From: Candidatus Hydrothermarchaeota archaeon
GTDB lineage: Archaea > Hydrothermarchaeota > Hydrothermarchaeia > Hydrothermarchaeales > WAQR01
Assembly (NCBI GenBank): GCA_015520145.1
Contig: WAQR01000186.1
Span: forward strand, 1-7,164
Direction: 5' to 3'
DNA: 7,164 bases
A program made the position numbers and the translations under genes. The notes below the pieces were generated by a model, which worked only from the letters and a program-made list of their open reading frames with translations, was not told the origin of the DNA and ran no database searches. Position 1 is the stretch's first letter. Each line of letters begins with the position of its first letter. Shown here in pieces: positions 1-5,858 of the stretch.

Positions 1-89
1 CCTCTCCGTATCCAGGCAAAGCTGAACCCAATAACCACTGCCGATATCGCAAGTTCTTTCAATTCATTTTTACTAAATGTGAATTCCAT
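1..89 (-). CDS. N-terminus of a probable membrane site-2 (M50 family) metalloprotease, partial
   Basis: Only 29 complete codons are in the window; the gene runs off the low-coordinate edge. The product begins MEFTFSKNELKELAISAVVI and continues into a hydrophobic stretch. This 'F-S-x-x-E-L-x-[DE]-L-x-I-S' opening followed by the first membrane helix is typical of archaeal M50 site-2 protease homologues, which cut substrate proteins within the membrane. The catalytic HExxH motif would lie beyond the edge, so the assignment rests on the opening alone. The start is well supported: AGGAGA at 100-95 sits just before the ATG, and the previous gene's stop codon (93-91) is one base away. The two genes are therefore probably co-transcribed and translationally coupled. 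It could be another small membrane protein with a similar N-terminus. Confidence 0.5.
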   Translation of the reverse strand, partial: MEFTFSKNELKELAISAVVIGFSFAWIRR

Positions 90-90
90 T

Positions 91-504
91 TCATTCTCCT
101 GCACTTACATCGATAACGTCGTGTTCGCCGTAACTGCCATAATATAAAATGTTAACTTCGGCCGGGAAGATGATTCCGCCCATACTCCTGATCTCTCCAC
201 TTGCCCTTGCAGACCCGAGTTCCACTTCAATAACATCTCCGACTTTACCGCCTGACAGTGCTTTAGCAGGGAGCTTTTGGATATTGAATCCGAACATGGT
301 CTTTTTGGAAATCGCTGCAAGTACGGTATCTCCTCTCTTTACCCCGCGAAACTCGACCACCAGCTTGAAGAGATAGGGAGAGAAGATGGTCAATGCCAGA
401 AACAAAAATATCTTGCTCCAGAGGTCTGCTGGATAATATGAATAAAAGATAAACAGAAATGCCGTCAGGATTAGATAAAATTTTATAAAACTGGCTATCC
501 TCAT
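91..504 (-). CDS. Small two-helix membrane protein of unknown function with a soluble C-terminal domain
   Basis: I do not recognise this 137-residue product as a named family. It has a short N-terminus, two membrane helices (about residues 5-22 and 29-50, separated by a Tyr-rich loop) and a soluble part (about 52-137) rich in alternating hydrophobic and glycine residues. Segments such as RGDTVLAAI and KVGDVIEVELG suggest a small beta-barrel, loosely like the OB-fold domain of NfeD proteins; that likeness is inference and weak. The reading frame stays open up to 549, but the ATG at 504 is the likely start because GAGGTGA (515-509) precedes it at good spacing and the helices then begin near the N-terminus. 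It lies 34 bases after traB and one base before the probable M50 protease gene, which points to a shared membrane role. Confidence 0.75.
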   Translation of the reverse strand: MRIASFIKFYLILTAFLFIFYSYYPADLWSKIFLFLALTIFSPYLFKLVVEFRGVKRGDTVLAAISKKTMFGFNIQKLPAKALSGGKVGDVIEVELGSARASGEIRSMGGIIFPAEVNILYYGSYGEHDVIDVSAGE

Positions 505-538
505 ATTGTCACCTCTTTTCTCAACCTGCTCTCCTGCC

Positions 539-1675
539 CTACCAGCCAAATATGCTCTTTAAAAGCGGCCATACAATTGTTGGAAACGCGGCAGACGTAC
601 CTATCATACTCCCTATATTGGCCATCGCTGTCACGAGCAGTACTTTGAACGCCTTATTTTTATAGAGTTCTTTAAAACCTGTGGTTTTGAACATGGTTGA
701 AACATCGTTAACTGTAACCCTCCTTATCTTGAGTTCTGTTGCACCTGCAAACCAGCCTGCCGCCATCATGGGATTTAGAGAGGTGAGAGGAGATGCTACC
801 GCACCAACTGTTGCAGAGATAATACTCCCCCCAACTATCACGACACCCAGAAATGTTGGGACAGCGTTTATTAATATCCATTTACCTATCGGCTCTTTAA
901 TGGGTATACCTTTACTAACTGCCAGTATAAATGGAGTGATAATGATCAAAGGTACTGCATACTTTAAAATTTTTAACAAACTGAATCTTTTTTTGGGTAT
1001 CTCGAGGAGGGCGTTCTGCTCAGGGATGGTCTCAGGGTTTTGGAGATACTTTTCGATCCCTCTTTTATGACCCGCTCCTACGACCGCAACGATATTATTA
1101 TACCGTTTTTCAAGGTCAACGAGCTTCTTTGCCATATAGGCATCGCGCTCTTTTACCAGCACCTCGTATATCCGCGGCGATGTGGTTTTTAAATCATCAA
1201 GGATCTCTCCAAGATTTGCCTCTTCTTTCATCTCACTTATCTTATTTTCAAGGTCTGACTTCTCGATAGATGAGGTCATGGCAATATCTTTTATGCTTCT
1301 TAACTTTTCGAAAAAACTCATCGTGCCAATAGCCCGTTTAAAGGTTATTATTATGTTCCTGTCGATGAGAGAGAAATCTGTTCCAGTCTCTTTTGCGATA
1401 TCTATAGCAACGAGCATTTCCTTTCCAGGTTTTACACCGACTTTTGCCCCAAGTCTCCGCTGTAAAATTGACAGGAGTACATTGATTATAAAAGGTGTGG
1501 AGTTCTTGCTTTTTATTAGATCAAAAAGAGGGATATCCTTTTGCTCAAAAAGTCCTTTGTACCTCGATTCGCAAAGCTCTACAGCAATCACATCAGGTTT
1601 CAGTTCAAGTATCTTCTCCCTTACCTCATCGACACTTTCCTGGGAGATGTGCGCTGTTCCGATAATTGTTATCAT
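539..1675 (-). CDS. TraB/PrgY/GumN (Tiki-superfamily) membrane protein
   Basis: The 378-residue product has the two marker motifs of the TraB/PrgY family: GTAH at residues 6-9, closely followed by VELCESR (Glu33, Arg38), and GAGH at 200-203. A third conserved stretch, VKERDAYM, spans about 174-181. In the Tiki/TraB/GumN/EreA/ChaN superfamily these His, Glu and Arg residues form the presumed active site. Animal Tiki members are proteases, and PrgY restricts the mating pheromone in Enterococcus; no archaeal substrate is known. The soluble domain (1-230) is followed by a hydrophobic part with three or four helices (about 236-254, 267-293, 296-312, 344-372), the usual PrgY-like layout. The frame extends upstream to 1729, but the ATG at 1675 is chosen because AGAGGTGG lies just before it and the family opens with a GTAH strand a few residues in. 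It follows ccmE by 75 bases. Confidence 0.9.
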   Translation of the reverse strand: MITIIGTAHISQESVDEVREKILELKPDVIAVELCESRYKGLFEQKDIPLFDLIKSKNSTPFIINVLLSILQRRLGAKVGVKPGKEMLVAIDIAKETGTDFSLIDRNIIITFKRAIGTMSFFEKLRSIKDIAMTSSIEKSDLENKISEMKEEANLGEILDDLKTTSPRIYEVLVKERDAYMAKKLVDLEKRYNNIVAVVGAGHKRGIEKYLQNPETIPEQNALLEIPKKRFSLLKILKYAVPLIIITPFILAVSKGIPIKEPIGKWILINAVPTFLGVVIVGGSIISATVGAVASPLTSLNPMMAAGWFAGATELKIRRVTVNDVSTMFKTTGFKELYKNKAFKVLLVTAMANIGSMIGTSAAFPTIVWPLLKSIFGW

Positions 1676-1740
1676 TTTGCCACCTCTGCTATCTCTGTCA
1701 GGTCTGTCAGCTCTCTCTGCGTCCGGCATATTCTTTCATT

Positions 1741-1760
1741 CTATATCTTTTTATATATTC
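1741..1760 (-). promoter_or_regulatory. Possible internal box A (TATA) for traB, overlapping the ccmE stop
   Basis: Minus-strand sequence across the end of ccmE reads ATATATAAAAAGATATAG, a good match to an archaeal TATA element (core about 1758-1751). A start of transcription some 25 bases downstream would give traB a leader of about 50 bases including its Shine-Dalgarno sequence. This could let traB be expressed apart from the ccm genes. AT-rich sequence at a gene end can match by chance, so this is only a candidate. Confidence 0.3.
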
Positions 1761-2194
1761 TCATCCTGGGTTCTTCCGTTCAACTCTGCTTCATATTTTG
1801 AAGGACATTTTACAAGAATCTGGGTGGCATTAAACTTGGAAGGAGGAACCAGGCTTCCAATAACCACGACATCCAGACGTGAATTGTCACTATAATTTTT
1901 AGTAACAGGGAAATTTGCCGGCAGTACGTCCTGATATACTACATCCAGATTCTCTTTCCCGTCTGTTATACTAAATCTCAGATCGCCTGGTGCCCAGGTT
2001 ATCGTATCTTTTATGACATAACCTTCGACCTGTATCTGCCTGTTTTCGTAATCTGAAGGGTTCTGGATAACCTCACTTACTGTCTTATAGGGATTTATAA
2101 ATCCAGAAAGTGCACTGAACCCTATCCCTATAAAGAGGAATATAATTACTGCTCCTACAACCAGTTTCATTTTTTTTGCTGTCTTTTTATTCAT
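1751..2194 (-). CDS. ccmE: Cytochrome c maturation haem chaperone CcmE, cysteine (CxxxY) type
   Basis: CcmE receives haem from CcmC and carries it outside the cytoplasmic membrane to the site of attachment to apocytochrome c. The 147-residue product has a basic N-terminus, one membrane anchor (about 11-33) and an OB-fold domain with the family pattern 'NRQIQVEGYV', 'LRFSITDGK', 'VVYQDVLPANF' and a C-terminal VKCPSKYE. The haem-binding residue in the classical protein is the histidine of HxxxY; here it is Cys130, with Tyr134 kept. This CxxxY form is known from archaea and Desulfovibrio, in systems that often lack CcmH and CcmG. Start choice: the frame opens at a TTG (2221), but the ATG at 2194 gives the usual N-terminus, has AGGGGT about ten bases upstream and is preferred. 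It follows ccmD by 42 bases. Confidence 0.92.
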   Translation of the reverse strand: MNKKTAKKMKLVVGAVIIFLFIGIGFSALSGFINPYKTVSEVIQNPSDYENRQIQVEGYVIKDTITWAPGDLRFSITDGKENLDVVYQDVLPANFPVTKNYSDNSRLDVVVIGSLVPPSKFNATQILVKCPSKYEAELNGRTQDENI

Positions 2195-2216
2195 TTTCTT
2201 TTCTACCCCTTTCCCG

Positions 2217-2246
2217 TTCAATCATTTTTCATTCAATCATTTTTCA
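2217..2246. repeat. Perfect 15-bp tandem duplication at the ccmD-ccmE junction
   Basis: The unit ttcaatcatttttca occurs twice with no gap, at 2217-2231 and 2232-2246. On the coding strand, the first copy contains the last codons and the TGA stop of ccmD (2239-2237). The second copy repeats that sequence and holds the TTG that opens the ccmE frame (2221). The unit is a multiple of three, and deleting one copy would leave both reading frames intact while shortening the spacer. Confidence 0.95.
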
Positions 2247-2338
2247 AGTCTTCTGATTCTCAAATCCAGATGAATCAGGTACAGGATTAACGCTGTCCAC
2301 AGGACGGTTGCTGTTATAAAGATACTTTGATATTCCAT
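2237..2338 (-). CDS. ccmD: CcmD-like single-helix membrane protein (33 residues)
   Basis: This 33-codon gene lies between ccmC and ccmE, exactly where ccmD is found in classical ccm operons. CcmD is a tiny membrane protein that associates with CcmC, CcmE and the CcmAB transporter and helps release haem-loaded CcmE. The product starts MEYQSIF, has one hydrophobic helix (about residues 5-24, ending in LILYLIHL) and then a positively charged tail, DLRIRRLEK, the family's usual short helix-plus-basic-tail form. The start is strongly marked by AGGAGA (2351-2346) at good spacing before the ATG. It begins 49 bases after ccmC and ends in TGA at 2239-2237. CcmD proteins are poorly conserved, so the name rests on size, topology, charge pattern and gene order. 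Confidence 0.85.
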   Translation of the reverse strand: MEYQSIFITATVLWTALILYLIHLDLRIRRLEK

Positions 2339-2387
2339 TTTGGTCTCCTAAAAACTTGCTCTCTTAAACACATTCTCATGGATACTT

Positions 2388-3062
2388 TTAAGCTTTTTCC
2401 ATATTTATTCCCGATTTCAGATTCTGATACCTGATTTCCAGCCATAATATATATGCAAAAACTATCATCACACCAGACATATTAAGCATCAAAACGAATT
2501 TCATCTCCTCTCCAAGTGCCCAGTCACTAAGTTTTGGATGGAGTGAAAACCAGACCGTTGTGGAGATATATGTCAGCGGCACACCAACGTATCCAAAAAT
2601 ACCAAGTATTGCAGATAGTCTGGCCCTGGCCTCCCTGTCGTCAATGGCAGACCTAAGTGAGAAGTAAGCTGCAAACAGGAACCAGAGGATGAGGGCAGTG
2701 GTTTGCCTGGGGTCCCAGTTCCAGTAGGCGTTCCATGCATCTTTTGCCCATACCATCCCGGTTATAAGTGTGAGTGTACAAAATACCAGGCCAAGCTTTG
2801 CAGAGCTGAACGCAAAGGTGTCCCATTTCATGTCCCTGCTTTTTAGGTACATGATGCTGCCAATCAATGTCAGGGTAAATGCCAGATATGTGACCGCGTT
2901 AATGGGTACGTGAAAAAATACGTTCCTGTAAAGTTCCCGCATGGGCACTATTTCAGTCTTTATTGGTCCAAAGACCATGAATACGTTGTACAGCCCATAT
3001 AACACCATAAAATACGCAGTTACCAGTAATACAAATGCAAGTGCACGACATTTGGCAGACAT
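2388..3062 (-). CDS. ccmC: Haem transfer protein CcmC (WWD family)
   Basis: CcmC moves haem to the outer face of the membrane and attaches it to CcmE. The 224-residue product is almost entirely membrane helices (about six). It carries the tryptophan-rich haem-handling motif at 105-119 (W105, W110, W114, W116, ending in WDPR) and the two flanking histidines expected to ligate haem: His51 in FFHVP and His175 in SLHP. The length fits CcmC and is far short of CcmF, the other Ccm member of this family. The start at 3062 has GAGGT (3075-3071) eight bases upstream. It begins 40 bases after ccmB, across an AT-rich linker. The TTALILW stretch after the WWD motif is also typical. Confidence 0.96.
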   Translation of the reverse strand: MSAKCRALAFVLLVTAYFMVLYGLYNVFMVFGPIKTEIVPMRELYRNVFFHVPINAVTYLAFTLTLIGSIMYLKSRDMKWDTFAFSSAKLGLVFCTLTLITGMVWAKDAWNAYWNWDPRQTTALILWFLFAAYFSLRSAIDDREARARLSAILGIFGYVGVPLTYISTTVWFSLHPKLSDWALGEEMKFVLMLNMSGVMIVFAYILWLEIRYQNLKSGINMEKA

Positions 3063-3102
3063 TGTTACAGACCTCTTCTATTTGTTTTATTTATTTCTTA
3101 TT

Positions 3103-3774
3103 TTATTCTTCAATCGCATATTCGAAGGTCAAAAATGATAGAAATCCCCAGATGACCGTATATGCCAGTATGAATATAACCTCTCTAATGATATTTATAA
3201 ATGACGCTCCTTCAACGACGACTTCTTTGAGTACAATAATTGACACGATTACTTCAGGGAGGAGTATGGGAAGAACGATTATCGGCAGGAGCAGCTCTCG
3301 CGACTTTGCGTTCATGACAAGGACTGAGAGTATGGAACTGATAATCACAAATCCGAGTATGCCGAGAGTGATTACAAAAAACGCTGTGATAACACTCCCT
3401 TTTACAGTGACATTGAAGAAGACCAGGAAGATGGGGAACGTGACAGCCTCTACAAGGAGCATCAGGACAAGGTTGTATATGGTCTTTCCGATAAGGATGG
3501 ATTCAGGACTTACAGGCGAGAGTTTGAGTCCGTCAAGTGTTCCGATATCATTTTCCCTTATAAACGCCTTGGAGAGTCCGATGAGACCTGTGAAGATGAA
3601 GACGAGCCATAAAAGCCCTGGTACAATATTTGGGACGGTGAAGACATATATGCCGACGATATAGCTGAACATCAGCAGGGTGAATGCTGCAAAGAGGAGC
3701 ATGAAGTTTATTGTGTGCTTTGTTCGAAATTCTACCAGCAGGTCCTTTTTTGCGATTACTAAGAATTTTAACAT
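3103..3774 (-). CDS. ccmB: Ccm ABC transporter membrane subunit CcmB
   Basis: CcmB is the membrane partner of the ATPase CcmA; CcmAB uses ATP to release haem-loaded CcmE from CcmC and CcmD. The 223-residue product has about six membrane helices (near 22-44, 50-69, 100-120, 128-154, 160-180, 198-218). It shows the family features LKLSPVSPESILIGK (about 83-97) and the leucine/proline-rich ELLLPIIVLPILLPEVI (about 160-176). The frame is open up to 3852, but the start is the ATG at 3774: GGGAGG lies six bases upstream, and the product then begins MLKFLVIAKKDLLVEFR as CcmB proteins do. It overlaps the end of ccmA by seven bases, so translation is probably coupled. Confidence 0.95.
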   Translation of the reverse strand: MLKFLVIAKKDLLVEFRTKHTINFMLLFAAFTLLMFSYIVGIYVFTVPNIVPGLLWLVFIFTGLIGLSKAFIRENDIGTLDGLKLSPVSPESILIGKTIYNLVLMLLVEAVTFPIFLVFFNVTVKGSVITAFFVITLGILGFVIISSILSVLVMNAKSRELLLPIIVLPILLPEVIVSIIVLKEVVVEGASFINIIREVIFILAYTVIWGFLSFLTFEYAIEE

Positions 3775-4439
3775 GAAATCCTCCCTCTGATATCCATGAG
3801 CTTCCCTGTGGCGTCCACATGCCCGCCGTCTATTATTGCGCCGTTTCTGCAAAGGACTTCTGCATCTTCCATGAGGTGGGTTGTAAGGAGTATGGTTGTC
3901 CCTTTTTTGTGGAGGTCTTTTATCATCTTATAGAAGTCTTTCCTGCTCTTGATGTCCAGCCCGACGGTTGGTTCGTCGAGAAGGAGCAACTTCGGGTTAT
4001 GGGCAATTGATCTTGCAATGGAGAGCCTCTGTTTCATGCCTCTGGAGAAGGTTGAGACAAAATCATCTGCCTTTGGTTTAAGGTTCACCTTCAAAAGCAG
4101 CTCCTCCGGGTCTGCCCTGCATCCGTAGAGGTCGATGAAAAATTGTAAGTTCTCCCTGGCCGTCAGTTCGTTATACAGATAAGGTTCATGAGAAACCACA
4201 CCGATTATCTTCTTTATTTCAAGCGGGTCTTCGACGATGTCGATTCCATCTATCCTGACTGTGCCGGATGTCGGTTTTATGAGTGTGCTCAGTATCTTTA
4301 TAAGCGTTGTTTTCCCTGCACCGTTTGGTCCAAGAACTGCAAAGGAATCGCCTTTTTTGATGTCAAGTGAGATATCTTTTAGGGCTGTAAATCCGCTAAA
4401 TTTCTTGGAGAGGTTTTCAATCTCGATTATGGCTGGCAT
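3768..4439 (-). CDS. ccmA: Ccm ABC transporter ATPase CcmA
   Basis: The 223-residue cytoplasmic ATPase pairs with CcmB. Its motifs are in order: Walker A GPNGAGKTT (37-45, Lys43), a Q-loop region VVSHEPYLY (81-89), signature FSRGMKQR (131-138), Walker B LLLLDEP (151-157, Glu156) and the H-loop His188 in LLTTHLM. At the Q-loop the usual glutamine appears to be Glu85 when aligned with E. coli CcmA (GHQPGI). The sequence alone resembles many ABC ATPases; the ccm assignment rests on the adjoining ccmB-C-D-E. No Shine-Dalgarno sequence precedes the ATG at 4439, whereas a box A lies centred about 27 bases upstream, which suggests a leaderless message and marks this as the first gene of the operon. 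Confidence 0.93.
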   Translation of the reverse strand: MPAIIEIENLSKKFSGFTALKDISLDIKKGDSFAVLGPNGAGKTTLIKILSTLIKPTSGTVRIDGIDIVEDPLEIKKIIGVVSHEPYLYNELTARENLQFFIDLYGCRADPEELLLKVNLKPKADDFVSTFSRGMKQRLSIARSIAHNPKLLLLDEPTVGLDIKSRKDFYKMIKDLHKKGTTILLTTHLMEDAEVLCRNGAIIDGGHVDATGKLMDIRGRISC

Positions 4440-4460
4440 GAGATTAAAGTACTATCGTTT

Positions 4461-4482
4461 GACTATATGTCTTTTTCTAAAG
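4461..4482 (-). promoter_or_regulatory. Probable archaeal promoter (BRE/box A) for the ccm operon
   Basis: On the minus strand the sequence TTAGAAAAAG followed by ACATATAGTC resembles a purine-rich TFB recognition element directly before a TATA core. The core is centred about 27 bases before the ccmA ATG, the distance at which archaeal transcription starts. This predicts a transcript beginning at or next to the start codon, which agrees with the lack of a Shine-Dalgarno sequence there. Confidence 0.5.
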
Positions 4483-4527
4483 GGGTTGGAGGGAGGACGG
4501 CTCTTATTGCAAGCACCAGAGTACCCC

Positions 4528-4557
4528 AGTTAAATACAACAGAGTTAAATACAACAG
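4528..4557. repeat. Perfect 15-bp tandem duplication upstream of the ccm promoter
   Basis: The unit agttaaatacaacag occurs twice back to back, at 4528-4542 and 4543-4557, in the 147-base gap between the flippase gene and ccmA. It lies roughly 50-80 bases upstream of the probable ccm box A and about 30 bases after the flippase stop. It could be a paired binding site, or a simple duplication with no role. I found no clear hairpin or U-rich terminator in the rest of this gap. Confidence 0.95.
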
Positions 4558-4586
4558 AGGAGATAAGAAAGAATGGTTGGTATAGC

Positions 4587-5849
4587 TTAATTATAATTTT
4601 TCCGTTTAAGAACTCTAATCAGCACAAATGAAGAGACTACACCGGCAAACGCAAAACTCAACGTAGAGGCAACGGCAGCACCCATCATCTGGTATCTCTG
4701 GATCAATAAAACATTCAAAACGATGTCTAAAAACGCTGTAAAAATCAATATCTTCATCGGTGCTCCTGGCATCCCCATCCCCTGAAAGACCCCGGAATTC
4801 AGGATGAATATGCCAAAAAATGCAGTCCCTACCACCAGCACCTCAAACGGTCTGGCAGCACTCGCATATACTGCACCGAACAGAAGTGTAATAATAAACT
4901 CTGACAGAATAATTGATACCAGGGTCGCCGGCACGAGCACTAAAAGGGACATGCCAGCCGAATGCAGGTAATATTTTTTAACGTCTCGCCCAGCCTTAAG
5001 CCCGGATATCTCCGGGATAAGGGTCGCATACAACGCAGTAGAAAACGCGAGTACCATCCTTGAGGTAGGCGATGCCGCAGAATATATCCCCACCTCCACA
5101 GGAGTCAGATAATAACCTAAAAAGATGATATCAACATACCCCAATACTGCTGCTGCAAGTGCGGTTACAGAAATCGGGATTGAAAATCTCAATATCCTTT
5201 TAAAATCATTGAAATTCGCCTTTGAAATCTTTAAACCCGACCTTTTGAAAATAAGATAGGCAGCAGGACATGTTAATATAAACCCCAGAGTAGACCCGCC
5301 GATTGCACCTACTGCACGAAACCCGATAGAAACAAAGAGTACAGCAAAAAGTATCCTCAAAACCTGCTCAACGACAAGGGTTATACCCATAAAATCGAAT
5401 CTTTTAAACCCCTGAAACGTGCCGGTAAACGAAGCAATCAATATCCCAAAAGGTATCGCTATCGACGAAATCTTTAGAGGTGTTGCTATGTTGCTGTCAT
5501 GAAAGATTTTTATTGAAATAACTTCTGATAAAAGATATAATACCGCACCGATGACCGCACCAATAAGGGTAAAATACAGTACCGAGGAAGAAATTGCAGC
5601 ATCTCTCCTTTTGATATCCCCTTTTGCCTCGAGTTCTGATACAAATTTTGCTATACTTGGCGCAATACCAGAAGATGTCAGTATGATGATTATATACTGG
5701 ATGGGAAGTACCAGATTCAGGATACCAAATTCATATGGAGACAGCATCCGCCCCATCAAAATCCTGTAGATGTATCCTGCAACCCGGATAATCAGGTTGC
5801 TGGACGTCAGTATCATGCTCCCTTTTAGAATATTCTTCATGTGTATCAT
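4587..5849 (-). CDS. Lipid-linked oligosaccharide flippase-like protein (Wzx/MurJ type, MOP superfamily)
   Basis: The 420-residue product is a polytopic membrane protein with roughly twelve helices. Its opening (KGSMILTSSNLIIRVAGYIY, then RMLSPYEFGILNLVLPI) is characteristic of polysaccharide-biosynthesis flippases, with the 'L-x-P-x-E-[FY]-G' turn after the first helix. Other family-like segments are FQGFKRFDFMGI (about 145-156) and FQGMGMPGAPMKILI (about 353-367). Such proteins flip lipid-linked sugars across the membrane; in an archaeon the likely use is surface glycan or S-layer glycoprotein assembly, but the substrate cannot be read from sequence. It is somewhat short for the family. The start at 5849 is preferred to the ATG at 5840 because the SD-like AGGATGTGA (5867-5859), made from the end of pheA, lies nine bases upstream. 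No glycosyltransferases are nearby. Confidence 0.88.
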   Translation of the reverse strand: MIHMKNILKGSMILTSSNLIIRVAGYIYRILMGRMLSPYEFGILNLVLPIQYIIIILTSSGIAPSIAKFVSELEAKGDIKRRDAAISSSVLYFTLIGAVIGAVLYLLSEVISIKIFHDSNIATPLKISSIAIPFGILIASFTGTFQGFKRFDFMGITLVVEQVLRILFAVLFVSIGFRAVGAIGGSTLGFILTCPAAYLIFKRSGLKISKANFNDFKRILRFSIPISVTALAAAVLGYVDIIFLGYYLTPVEVGIYSAASPTSRMVLAFSTALYATLIPEISGLKAGRDVKKYYLHSAGMSLLVLVPATLVSIILSEFIITLLFGAVYASAARPFEVLVVGTAFFGIFILNSGVFQGMGMPGAPMKILIFTAFLDIVLNVLLIQRYQMMGAAVASTLSFAFAGVVSSFVLIRVLKRKNYN

Positions 5850-5858
5850 TAATTACAT

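Noticed and set aside
505..549. Upstream in-frame ATG (549) extending the two-helix protein by 15 residues
   Set aside because: The extension is charged, has no ribosome site, overlaps the end of traB, and is bypassed by an ATG with a strong GAGGTGA.
1692..1710. Repeated tctgtcag (1694-1701 and 1703-1710) in the traB leader as a regulatory site
   Set aside because: Only two 8-base copies, with no symmetry or promoter context to support a binding site; could be chance.
1182..1895. Long open frame on the plus strand opposite traB and ccmE, and a similar one at 3035-3664 opposite ccmB and ccmC
   Set aside because: Both lie antisense to well-supported family members, and their serine/isoleucine-rich products are what the complement of hydrophobic codons gives. 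No family motif or convincing ribosome site.
2195..2221. TTG at 2221 as the ccmE start
   Set aside because: It adds nine residues not typical of CcmE and lacks a good Shine-Dalgarno sequence; the ATG at 2194 gives the usual basic N-terminus before the anchor helix.
2189..2225. Short frame starting at the ATG at 2225 (12 codons, overlapping the start of ccmE)
   Set aside because: It is highly charged with no resemblance to known small proteins, has no ribosome site, and exists only because of the tandem duplication.
4440..4530. Hairpin terminator from TGGGG and CCCC stretches after the flippase gene
   Set aside because: The stem would be only four or five pairs with a loop of more than 30 bases and no following T-run at the right place.
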